From Hyphomicrobiales bacterium (GTDB taxonomy: Bacteria; Pseudomonadota; Alphaproteobacteria; Rhizobiales; HXMU1428-3), in NCBI GenBank assembly GCA_021775385.1, contig JAJFHW010000208.1, positions 1 to 6,567 on the forward strand: a stretch of 6,567 nt of DNA, given 5' to 3'. The notes below the pieces were generated by a model. It was given only the letters and a program-made list of their open reading frames with translations. It had not been told where the DNA came from and made no database searches. How positions within the stretch are numbered: position 1 is the stretch's first letter; each line of letters begins with the position of its first letter. Shown one piece after another: positions 1 to 6,567 of this stretch. The position numbers were made by a program, and so were the translations under genes.

Positions 1-1
1 T

Positions 2-1087
2 GATCTAGGCGTTGAAGAACGTGACAGAACAGATGACCAAATCACTATCGATTCAGCTGAAGCCATCAAAAAACACGGCGTTGGCGTAAAATGCGCGACC
101 ATCACTCCAGATGAAGACCGGGTTGAAGAATTTAAACTAAAACAAATGTGGCGCTCACCAAACGGCACCATCCGTAACATTCTTGGCGGCGTTGTTTTCC
201 GCGAACCTATCATTTGCCAAAACGTACCGCGCCTTGTCCCAGGCTGGACAGACCCAATCGTTGTGGGCCGTCACGCATTTGGTGACCAATACCGCGCCAC
301 AGATTTCCTCGTGCCTGGCAAAGGCAAGCTTACAATGAAGTTTGAAGGTGAAGACGGACAAATCATCGAAAAAGAAATTTTCCAATTCCCAGATGCAGGC
401 ATTGCCATGGGTATGTACAACCTTGATGCCTCAATCCGCGATTTTGCCCGCGCTTGTATGAACTACGGCATAAACCGCGAATGGCCAGTTTATCTATCAA
501 CTAAAAACACAATCTTAAAAGCCTACGATGGACGCTTTAAAGACCTGTTCCAAGAAGTATTTGAAAATGAATTTGAAGCAAAATTCAAAGAACTTGGCAT
601 TACTTACGAGCACCGCTTGATTGATGATATGGTTGCTTGTGCGATGAAGTGGTCTGGGAAATATGTCTGGGCTTGTAAAAACTATGATGGTGATGTGCAA
701 TCAGACACCGTGGCTCAAGGATTTGGTTCGCTTGGTTTGATGACATCTGTTCTGATGACACCAGATGGGAAAACTGTGGAAGCTGAAGCTGCCCACGGTA
801 CCGTTACTCGCCACTACCGTCTGCATCAAGAAGGCAAAGAAACCTCTACCAATTCTATCGCCTCAATCTTTGCGTGGACAAGAGGCCTAGCCCACCGCGC
901 AAAACTTGATGACAACGCTGAACTTGCAAAATTTGCTAACACCTTAGAGAAAGTTTGCGTTGATACAGTTGAATCTGGCCATATGACAAAAGATTTAGCT
1001 CTTCTTGTTGGACCAGATCAAAAGTGGCTTTCTACCATTGGCTTCTTGGATCAAATCGATCAGAACCTACAAAAAGCAATGGCTTAA
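2..1087 (+). CDS. icd: NADP-dependent isocitrate dehydrogenase, 5'-truncated by window edge
   Basis: Cytosolic TCA-cycle enzyme that oxidatively decarboxylates isocitrate to 2-oxoglutarate and makes NADPH. The frame is open from base 2 and gives 361 residues to a TAA stop. The first visible residues (DLGVEERD) align with residue 43 of human IDH1, so about 42 N-terminal residues lie outside the window. The ATG at 146 is internal, not the start. The sequence is of the homodimeric eukaryote-like type, not the E. coli type. Visible active-site elements are SPNGTIRN and the following FRE (substrate serine, asparagine and arginines), [10 protein letters not shown] (arginine and catalytic tyrosine), STKNT (catalytic lysine), LIDDMV and YDGDVQSD (metal-binding aspartates), and [10 protein letters not shown] (NADP contacts). 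All expected catalytic residues in the visible part are intact. The gene converges on the potassium-channel gene, and a shared hairpin terminator follows its stop by 25 bp. Confidence 0.97.
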   Translation, partial: DLGVEERDRTDDQITIDSAEAIKKHGVGVKCATITPDEDRVEEFKLKQMWRSPNGTIRNILGGVVFREPIICQNVPRLVPGWTDPIVVGRHAFGDQYRATDFLVPGKGKLTMKFEGEDGQIIEKEIFQFPDAGIAMGMYNLDASIRDFARACMNYGINREWPVYLSTKNTILKAYDGRFKDLFQEVFENEFEAKFKELGITYEHRLIDDMVACAMKWSGKYVWACKNYDGDVQSDTVAQGFGSLGLMTSVLMTPDGKTVEAEAAHGTVTRHYRLHQEGKETSTNSIASIFAWTRGLAHRAKLDDNAELAKFANTLEKVCVDTVESGHMTKDLALLVGPDQKWLSTIGFLDQIDQNLQKAMA

Positions 1088-1112
1088 TTATTTTAAACCA
1101 AAGCTACTAATT

Positions 1113-1150
1113 AAAAAGAGAGCCTTCTTGTCGAAGGCTCTCTTTTTTTT
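1113..1150. terminator. Bidirectional Rho-independent terminator between icd and the channel gene
   Basis: A perfect 10-bp GC-containing stem (GAGAGCCTTC at 1118-1127 with GAAGGCTCTC at 1133-1142) has a 5-nt loop, TTGTC. The stem is flanked by AAAAA on the left and an 8-T run on the right. Read on +, it ends icd with a long U tract. Read on -, the five A's become a shorter U tract downstream of the channel gene. The symmetry and its place between two converging genes support use in both directions, with the + direction stronger. Confidence 0.9.
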
Positions 1151-1179
1151 CAAAACGATCAAATGAAACAATCTATTTA

Positions 1180-2355
1180 TCATTCTTCAACATCCCACTC
1201 ACCACTCATACGAGCGGTTGCCACTTCGCGGATATGGTGGTTCATATCTTTATTCTTGTGAAGCAGATATTCAAAATCATCACGATCCAATTGAAGCAGA
1301 TGACAATTAGTAAGCGCTTTTGCCGTCACATTATACCCTCCATCAGAGAGCAGTCCTGCTTCTCCAAAGAAAGCCCCCGGTTCAATAATCACACTGTCCG
1401 TACCGTTATGAAGCTCAACATTCCCAGAAACGATAAAATACATTCCCGTTGCCTCTTTTCCCTTCTCAACAATCACAATATCTTTAGGAAAACGCTGCGA
1501 GTGTAAAAGCCCCATAATCTCAGCAACCTGAGACGCTTCAAGCTTGTTAAACAAAGGCACACGTGCCACCATATTCCAATTAATCACAAATTCCCGCCGG
1601 TTAATCTCTTGCGCAAATCCGGTTGATATAATCCCAATAGGCAATGCAAACATACCAAGCCCAAAAACCATAAACAAACTACTCCACAACTTTCCCAAAG
1701 TCGTCACAGGAACCGCATCACCATAACCAACGGTTGTCAAAGTCGCCAAGGCCCACCACATCGCTGAAGGGATATCACCAAACGTCTCCGGCTGCACCTC
1801 TCCCTCAATATAATTCATACCTGTCGCCGCAAAGAGAAGTAATGCTAGCATAATCATCAAAGTCGCAAACAGAGCACGGCTCTCTTTATAAAAGACCTTG
1901 GCTATCACCTGCATCGCAGGCGAATAACGAATAATTTTGAAAAAACGAAACAATCGCAAAACCCGAAGCAACCTAAGATCTGCCCCAACCAATGACCCAA
2001 GATAAAAAGGAAGCACAGCAATAAGGTCAATAATCTGCAAAGGATGTAATGCAAACTTCAATCGAGCTTTCCAGGAAGGAAGCTCACGAAGTGGCGGATG
2101 TTCAACACAAGCCCAAAGACGAAGTAAATATTCGATAGTAAAAAAGATGATCGAGAAAGCTTCAAAACTATCAAGGAAAGAGCCATGAGTTTCATAAATC
2201 GAGGCAACAGAGCCAAGTAAAAACGCCGCGACGTTCAACAAGATCATAACGACAATAACAACATCACAAACCACACTCGGCACATCATCAGATGTCCCTG
2301 TTTCCAAAATTTGATGAAGCCGATGCCGTGAAACTACTTTAGGGGTATCGATCAT
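1180..2355 (-). CDS. Voltage-sensor potassium channel with C-terminal cyclic-nucleotide-binding-like domain
   Basis: Inner-membrane tetrameric K+ channel subunit, 391 residues from the ATG, resembling the MloK1/Kv class. Approximate layout: S1 27-51; S2 62-82 with the Kv-like IEY acidic residue; S3 103-120 with the IID aspartate; S4 126-143 with basic residues at every third position (R128, R131, R134, R137, K140, R143); S5 161-183; selectivity filter TTVGYGD 207-213; S6 224-248; a linker of about 20 residues; then a CNBD-like fold at about 268-380. The phosphate-binding cassette begins FGE at 330, but the usual Pro-Arg is Gly-Tyr (Tyr341), so cAMP binding is doubtful. I prefer the ATG at 2355 because GGAAG (2361-2365) sits 5 nt before it. 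A TTG at 2367 would add four residues and has no visible ribosome-binding site. The gene lies 65 bp downstream of alaS on the same strand and is possibly co-transcribed. The fold and ion selectivity are secure; the gating ligand is unknown. Confidence 0.93.
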   Translation of the reverse strand: MIDTPKVVSRHRLHQILETGTSDDVPSVVCDVVIVVMILLNVAAFLLGSVASIYETHGSFLDSFEAFSIIFFTIEYLLRLWACVEHPPLRELPSWKARLKFALHPLQIIDLIAVLPFYLGSLVGADLRLLRVLRLFRFFKIIRYSPAMQVIAKVFYKESRALFATLMIMLALLLFAATGMNYIEGEVQPETFGDIPSAMWWALATLTTVGYGDAVPVTTLGKLWSSLFMVFGLGMFALPIGIISTGFAQEINRREFVINWNMVARVPLFNKLEASQVAEIMGLLHSQRFPKDIVIVEKGKEATGMYFIVSGNVELHNGTDSVIIEPGAFFGEAGLLSDGGYNVTAKALTNCHLLQLDRDDFEYLLHKNKDMNHHIREVATARMSGEWDVEE

Positions 2356-2397
2356 CAAATCTTCCAATCTGTGAATAAGAATGTATCTGGTTGTTTT

Positions 2398-2416
2398 TAA
2401 CTCTTTAAAGGAGTTA
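2398..2416. repeat. Small inverted repeat just downstream of alaS
   Basis: TAACTC (2398-2403) and GAGTTA (2411-2416) form a 6-bp stem around a 7-nt loop, starting 4 bp past the alaS stop. On the - strand it is followed by AAAAACAACC rather than a T run, so it does not look like an intrinsic terminator. It could at most protect an mRNA 3' end or be chance. The rest of the alaS-channel gap shows no clear promoter, which leaves read-through into the channel gene plausible. Confidence 0.3.
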
Positions 2417-2420
2417 GGTC

Positions 2421-5069
2421 CTAAATCGCCTTCTTAATTTGCTCAAGAGCATCATCAGCATTGTCTGCGTCCGGCCCACCAGCTTGCGCCATATCAGGCC
2501 GGCCACCACCACCCTTACCACCAAGAGCAGCAGAGCCAATACGAACCAAATCAACAGCACTAAAGCGATCAGTCAAATCATCTGTCACACCAACTGAAAT
2601 ACCTGCCTTACCCTCCGACTTACCAATGATAACAACAACACCAGACTTAACAGACTTTTTCGCAGCATCAACAAGTGAGCGCAAATCTTTCGCAGGCAAA
2701 TCTTCAATCACTCGGCCCATAAAGGAAATGCCAGAAATCTCTTCAATAGCATCCGCATCACCGTCAGAACCACCCATCGCCATCTGCTTCTTCAAATCAG
2801 AAACTTGCGTTTCTAATTTACGGCGCTCTGCAACCAGGCTCGTTAAGCGTTCAACCAATTGAACAGGCGGCACCTTTAATGCGGCAGAAGCATCTTTCAC
2901 CATCTGCTCTTGTCCAGCCAGATATGTTCGGGCAGCCTCTCCTGTCAGAGCTTCAAGCCGGCGCACACCAGAAGCAACAGCGCTTTCATTAATCACATGC
3001 ACCAAACCAATATCACCTGTACGCTTCACATGGGTACCACCACAAAGCTCAAGTGAATAAACTTTCCCAGTCTTCTCACCGTGCAAAGCCGTGCCCATAG
3101 AAACCACACGCACCTCTTCGCCATATTTCTCACCAAACAGTGCCATGGCTCCGGCTTCTTTCGCATCATCAACAGCCATCAAACGGGTCTCAACAGGCGC
3201 GTTTTGCAGCACGATTTCATTCGCTAAATTTTCTACTCTTTTAATCTCATCATCATCCATTGGTTTGGTGTGAGAAAAGTCAAAGCGCAAACGACCATCA
3301 TCAACTAATGATCCCTTCTGTGCGACATGGTCACCCAATGTTTCACGCAAAGCTTCATGAAGTAAGTGTGTCGCAGAGTGGTTCGAGCGAATAGCAGTTC
3401 TCCGGTCCCCATCAACCGTGAGCACTGCCGATTGACCAACCTTAGCAGCTCCCTTTTCCAGAGTGCCCATATGAACAAATAAATTGCCAAGCTTCTTTAA
3501 CGTATCAGAGACGACAAACTCAGAGCCATCAGCAAAAACAATACGCCCCTTATCACCAACCTGACCACCAGATAAGGCGTAAAAAGGAGTTTGATTAAAC
3601 AGCAAACTAGCCTCTTCCCCTTTTTTCAAAGAGGTAACAACTTCACCGTCCTTAACGATTGCAACAAGACCGCCCTCACCTTCTTCATGGCTATAACCAA
3701 GAAATTCAGTAGCACCTAACTCATCCTGCAAACCAAACCAAACATTGTCGTCTGCTGTATCACCAGAGCCTTTCCAGTTTTTCTTAGCTTCAGCTTTTTG
3801 CAAAGCCATAGCCTCATCAAAACCTTGTTTCTCAACTGTAATGCCACGTGCCTTCAAAGCATCTTCGGTCAAATCAAGCGGGAAGCCATAAGTATCGTAC
3901 AGTTTAAAAGCAACACCACCTTCAAGCGCATCGCCAGATTTCAATGCAGACGTTTCTTCATCCAAGAGTTTTAAACCACGCTCGAGCGTTTTGCGAAACC
4001 GTTGTTCTTCCAAATGAAGTGTTTCACTGATCAAACTTTCACCGCGCACCAAATCAGGATACGCCTGCCCCATCTCACGAATAAGCGCTGGTAATAATTT
4101 ATACATAAGCGGTTCTCTAGCGCCCAGCAATTCAGCATGGCGCATGGCGCGGCGCATAATCCGGCGCAAAACATAACCACGCCCTTCATTCGATGGCAAA
4201 ACTCCATCCGCAATGAGAAAACTACTCGCCCGCAAATGGTCTGCAATCACACGGTGCGACGCTTTGCGTGTCCCCTTATCATCACAACCTAGAATATCAA
4301 CCGAAGCGGCAATCAGGTTTTTAAAAAGATCAGTCTCATAATTATCATGTGTGCCTTGCAATACAGCTGCAATTCGCTCTAACCCCATGCCTGTGTCAAT
4401 GGAGGGACGCGGCAAATCAAGACGCTCTTTTTCAGTTTGTTCATATTGCATGAACACCAAGTTCCATATTTCAATAAAGCGATCACCATCTTCATCAGGA
4501 GAGCCAGGAGGGCCACCAGGTATATGATCACCATGATCAAAGAAAATTTCAGAACACGGCCCACATGGTCCCGTGTCTCCCATCGACCAAAAATTATCAG
4601 ATGTTGAAATCCTAATAATTTTTTCGTCGCTTAAACCAGCAATCTTCTTCCATAAATCAGCCGCCTCTTCATCTTCAGAATAAACTGTGACAAGCAACTT
4701 TTTCTTATCAAGAGCTAAATCTTTAGTGATCAATTCCCAGGCATTACTAATCGCTTCTTCTTTGAAATAATCTCCAAAAGAAAAATTACCAAGCATTTCA
4801 AAAAAAGTGTGATGCCGCGCAGTAAATCCGACATTATCCAGATCATTATGTTTTCCACCCGCTCGTACACATTTCTGACTGGAAGTCGCGCGCTTATAGT
4901 CGCGTTTTTCAACACCAGTGAAAACATTTTTAAACGGCACCATACCCGCATTGGTAAACATCAATGTTGGGTCATTCAGCGGCACCAAAGAGCTTGAAGG
5001 CACAATCTCATGGCCTTTTCCTTCAAAAAACTCAAGGAACGTTTTTCTTATGTCGTTAACACCAGTCAT
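2421..5069 (-). CDS. alaS: Alanyl-tRNA synthetase
   Basis: Cytoplasmic class II synthetase that charges tRNA-Ala with alanine and clears mischarged Ser/Gly-tRNA-Ala; 882 residues, a normal full length. The N-terminal catalytic domain holds the motif 2 region ([13 protein letters not shown] onward to [10 protein letters not shown], about 60-103), [12 protein letters not shown] near 165-175, and motif 3 GMGLERI at 227-233. The editing domain carries zinc ligands HSATH (H564, H568) and CGGTH (C676, H680). A helical, probably coiled-coil segment lies near 735-763. The C-Ala domain ends with the glycine-rich [16 protein letters not shown] (about 850-865). The ATG at 5069 gives MTGVNDIR, the usual alphaproteobacterial N-terminus. 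A GTG at 5078 would add three residues. The ribosome-binding site is weak (GGAT just upstream). A probable promoter lies about 40 bp upstream. No key residue is missing. recA lies upstream and the potassium channel downstream, all on one strand. Confidence 0.98.
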   Translation of the reverse strand: MTGVNDIRKTFLEFFEGKGHEIVPSSSLVPLNDPTLMFTNAGMVPFKNVFTGVEKRDYKRATSSQKCVRAGGKHNDLDNVGFTARHHTFFEMLGNFSFGDYFKEEAISNAWELITKDLALDKKKLLVTVYSEDEEAADLWKKIAGLSDEKIIRISTSDNFWSMGDTGPCGPCSEIFFDHGDHIPGGPPGSPDEDGDRFIEIWNLVFMQYEQTEKERLDLPRPSIDTGMGLERIAAVLQGTHDNYETDLFKNLIAASVDILGCDDKGTRKASHRVIADHLRASSFLIADGVLPSNEGRGYVLRRIMRRAMRHAELLGAREPLMYKLLPALIREMGQAYPDLVRGESLISETLHLEEQRFRKTLERGLKLLDEETSALKSGDALEGGVAFKLYDTYGFPLDLTEDALKARGITVEKQGFDEAMALQKAEAKKNWKGSGDTADDNVWFGLQDELGATEFLGYSHEEGEGGLVAIVKDGEVVTSLKKGEEASLLFNQTPFYALSGGQVGDKGRIVFADGSEFVVSDTLKKLGNLFVHMGTLEKGAAKVGQSAVLTVDGDRRTAIRSNHSATHLLHEALRETLGDHVAQKGSLVDDGRLRFDFSHTKPMDDDEIKRVENLANEIVLQNAPVETRLMAVDDAKEAGAMALFGEKYGEEVRVVSMGTALHGEKTGKVYSLELCGGTHVKRTGDIGLVHVINESAVASGVRRLEALTGEAARTYLAGQEQMVKDASAALKVPPVQLVERLTSLVAERRKLETQVSDLKKQMAMGGSDGDADAIEEISGISFMGRVIEDLPAKDLRSLVDAAKKSVKSGVVVIIGKSEGKAGISVGVTDDLTDRFSAVDLVRIGSAALGGKGGGGRPDMAQAGGPDADNADDALEQIKKAI

Positions 5070-5106
5070 TTTATCCACACCAGCCTACGGTAAATTTGTT
5101 TTAATT

Positions 5107-5136
5107 ATTATAATAGTGCCTTTTATCAGGGCTTAA
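5107..5136 (-). promoter_or_regulatory. Candidate sigma-70-type promoter for alaS
   Basis: On the - strand there is a perfect TATAAT (5107-5112), preceded after 18 bp by TTAAGC (5131-5136), a poor match to TTGACA. Transcription would begin near 5100 and give a leader of about 30 nt before the alaS ATG at 5069. The region is AT-rich, so a chance TATAAT is possible; the position relative to the start codon is the main support. Confidence 0.4.
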
Positions 5137-5196
5137 GAGAGAACTCTAGCTTTTCTAAACGAAAGTTCCGCAATTCTTCTTTTATCATCGATTAAA

Positions 5197-5219
5197 GTGA
5201 ATTAAGAGCATAAATTCAC
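5197..5219. repeat. 23-bp imperfect inverted repeat upstream of alaS
   Basis: The arms are GTGAATTAA (5197-5205) and TAAATTCAC (5211-5219) around a GAGCA centre. Eight of nine positions pair, with the outer seven perfect. It lies about 60 bp upstream of the candidate alaS -35 box. It is not followed by a T run on either strand, so it is not an intrinsic terminator. The dyad symmetry suits a dimeric DNA-binding regulator, but its AT-rich arms could also arise by chance. Confidence 0.4.
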
Positions 5220-5392
5220 ATAGTAAATCAATAATCAAAAAGTAAGAGATAGCAGAGAAGAATTAATTAACAAACCAACCATAACTGGGATATTTTTAAG
5301 TCTTTAGAAGACATCTCTCATAAGACGAAAGCATTCCAGACAAAAATCACTTTCTTTTGTTTTAATCGTTGCTTTCTAGATATCCTAAACAT

Positions 5393-5420
5393 AAAAAAGC
5401 CCAGCTCAAAGCCGGGCTTT
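5393..5420 (-). terminator. Rho-independent terminator of recA
   Basis: Read on the - strand, AAAGCCCGGC and GCTGGGCTTT form a 10-bp stem with one G-U wobble and a TTTGA loop, followed directly by more T's (TTTTTT in all, then AT). It begins about 77 bp after the recA stop. On the + strand the wobble becomes an A-C mismatch and no T run follows, so it should work only in the recA direction and separate recA from alaS. Confidence 0.9.
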
Positions 5421-5497
5421 AATCACATATCTAAAGCATATAGTTAATAACAAGCTCAAATTCGAGTGGTTAAAAACTCATCAATAGCTTATCCCTC

Positions 5498-6550
5498 TTA
5501 CACTTCAGGTTCTTCTGTCTCTTCTTCATCAGGTTCAGGAGTACCTTCCAAGATCTGTTCAGCAATCAAACCAGCATTGGCACGAATGGCTTTATCAATC
5601 TTTTCATATATCTCAGGATTTTCAGCAAGATACTTTTTCGCATTCTCGCGGCCCTGGCCAATTTTTTCGCCTTCATAAGCATACCAGGCACCTGCTTTAT
5701 CAACGATCCCGGCTTTCACGCCAAGGTCAACCAACTCACCGGTTTGCGAAACACCCAGCCGATACATAATATCAAACTCAACCTGACGAAACGGCGGCGC
5801 AACTTTGTTTTTAACAACCTTCACGCGCGTTTGGTTGCCAACAACTTCATCCTGAGCCTTAATTTGCCCAATACGGCGAATATCCAAACGAACAGAGGCA
5901 TAAAACTTCAAGGCATTACCACCTGTTGTTGTCTCAGGGGAGCCAAACATAACACCAATCTTATGACGGATTTGGTTGATGAAAATCACCATGGTTTTGG
6001 ACTTAGAAATAGAGCCCGTAAGTTTACGAAGCGCTTGGCTCATAAGCCGCGCTTGTAGTCCAGGCAAACTATCACCCATCTCACCTTCAAGCTCAGCACG
6101 CGGGGTAAGCGCGGCCACACTATCAACCACCAAAACATCAACCGCTCCTGAGCGAACAAGCGTATCAGTAATTTCTAAAGCTTGCTCACCAGTATCAGGC
6201 TGAGAAATGAGAAGGTCGTCAATATTAACCCCAAGTTTACGTGCATAAACCGGGTCAACAGCATGCTCGGCATCAACAAAGGCACACACACCGCCTTTTT
6301 TCTGCGCTTCTGCAACCACATGCAAAGCAAGCGTAGTTTTACCAGAACTTTCAGGGCCATAAATTTCAATGATGCGGCCACGCGGCAATCCACCAATACC
6401 AAGAGCAATATCTAACCCTAACGAACCAGTGGGAACAGCATCAACATCAACATGAAAAGAATCAGTCCCAAGCTTCATAATCGAGCCCTTACCAAAATTC
6501 TTCTCAATCTGTGATAACGCTGATTGTAGTGCCTTATCCTTATCCATCAT
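5498..6550 (-). CDS. recA: Recombinase RecA
   Basis: Cytoplasmic ATP-dependent recombinase that forms filaments on single-stranded DNA, drives strand exchange and stimulates LexA self-cleavage. The product is 350 residues, close to the usual length. Visible elements are Walker A GPESSGKT (65-72), the catalytic glutamate in FVDAEHA (E95), Walker B DVLVVD (138-143), loop L1 around [10 protein letters not shown] (155-164), loop L2 with the preceding INQIRHKIG and the following TTTGGNALK (about 191-215), and an acidic C-tail rich in Glu/Asp (336-350). Position 264-265 is Arg-Leu where Gly-Glu is usual. Two adjacent ATGs occur at 6550 and 6547; GAAGGG (6554-6559) is better spaced for the second. 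However, the frame stays open to the window edge and reads VIEGN before the ATGs, so an upstream start outside the window is possible. Any LexA-controlled promoter would lie beyond the right edge. The gene is followed by its own terminator. Confidence 0.97.
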   Translation of the reverse strand: MMDKDKALQSALSQIEKNFGKGSIMKLGTDSFHVDVDAVPTGSLGLDIALGIGGLPRGRIIEIYGPESSGKTTLALHVVAEAQKKGGVCAFVDAEHAVDPVYARKLGVNIDDLLISQPDTGEQALEITDTLVRSGAVDVLVVDSVAALTPRAELEGEMGDSLPGLQARLMSQALRKLTGSISKSKTMVIFINQIRHKIGVMFGSPETTTGGNALKFYASVRLDIRRIGQIKAQDEVVGNQTRVKVVKNKVAPPFRQVEFDIMYRLGVSQTGELVDLGVKAGIVDKAGAWYAYEGEKIGQGRENAKKYLAENPEIYEKIDKAIRANAGLIAEQILEGTPEPDEEETEEPEV

Positions 6551-6567
6551 ATTCCCTTCAATAACCT

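Larger units (their letters stand above)
5070..5392. other. AT-rich intergenic region between the recA terminator and alaS
   Basis: This stretch of about 320 bp contains no credible gene. GC is 30% over 5101-5340 (72 of 240 bases counted), much lower than in the flanking genes. It contains a -10-like box near alaS, a 23-bp imperfect inverted repeat at 5197-5219, and a short palindrome (GTCTT-TAG-AAGAC, 5300-5312). I see no tRNA, T-box stem with specifier, or riboswitch-like element. Its length exceeds what a simple housekeeping promoter needs, so it may hold regulatory sites or an unannotated small RNA, but nothing proves this. Confidence 0.6.

Noticed and set aside
2356..2367. TTG start for the channel at 2367
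   Set aside because: No ribosome-binding site precedes it, and the good GGAAG for the ATG at 2355 lies inside the four extra codons.
2461..2862. 133-codon open frame on the + strand opposite the alaS 3' end
   Set aside because: It is antisense to the conserved glycine-rich C-Ala region, gives a low-complexity Pro/Ser/Ala product, and has no family resemblance. It is a shadow of alaS.
5141..5155. GAAC-N7-TTTC, near match to a GAAC-N7-GTTC LexA box
   Set aside because: A single-mismatch hit in AT-rich spacer next to a housekeeping gene, with no second supporting site of full consensus.
5165..5179. GTTC-N7-CTTC, one base from the alphaproteobacterial LexA box GTTC-N7-GTTC
   Set aside because: One mismatch in eight is expected by chance in several hundred bases, alaS is not a known SOS gene, and the recA promoter lies off the right edge.
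5300..5312. GTCTT-TAG-AAGAC short palindrome
   Set aside because: Five-base arms in AT-rich DNA are common by chance, and no T run follows it for a terminator.
5744..6058. 104-codon open frame on the + strand inside recA
   Set aside because: Fully antisense to the conserved RecA core, with no recognisable domain or support for expression.

Overview
This is an ordinary core-chromosome segment from an alphaproteobacterium. The protein sequences suggest a Rhizobiales-like relative with fairly low GC. The evidence is the recA, alaS and icd neighbourhood, the alphaproteobacterial style of RecA and AlaRS, and a dimeric eukaryote-like NADP isocitrate dehydrogenase. I see no mobile element, CRISPR array, RNA gene or prophage, and no convincing undescribed system.

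Layout, left to right. (1) icd lies on the + strand and is cut at its 5' end by the window edge. It ends in a strong, symmetrical hairpin that also serves the convergent gene. (2) A six-transmembrane potassium channel lies on the - strand. It has a Kv-type voltage sensor and a C-terminal cyclic-nucleotide-binding fold. (3) alaS (alanyl-tRNA synthetase) lies on the - strand, 65 bp upstream of the channel, with no proper terminator between them, so the two may be co-transcribed. (4) A 30% GC intergenic stretch of about 320 bp carries a probable alaS promoter and a 23-bp imperfect inverted repeat. (5) recA lies on the - strand and is closed by its own one-directional Rho-independent terminator. 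Its ATG is 17 bp from the right edge, but the reading frame stays open to the edge, so the true start could lie outside.

The genes do not form a single pathway. RecA acts in recombination and SOS induction, AlaRS in translation, IDH in the TCA cycle, and the channel in membrane potassium conductance. Transcription probably falls into three units: icd; alaS with or without the channel; and recA alone.

The points most worth a second look are the channel, whose nucleotide-binding cassette lacks the conserved arginine although its voltage sensor is intact; the inverted repeat upstream of alaS; an unusual Arg-Leu in place of Gly-Glu in RecA; and the recA start.
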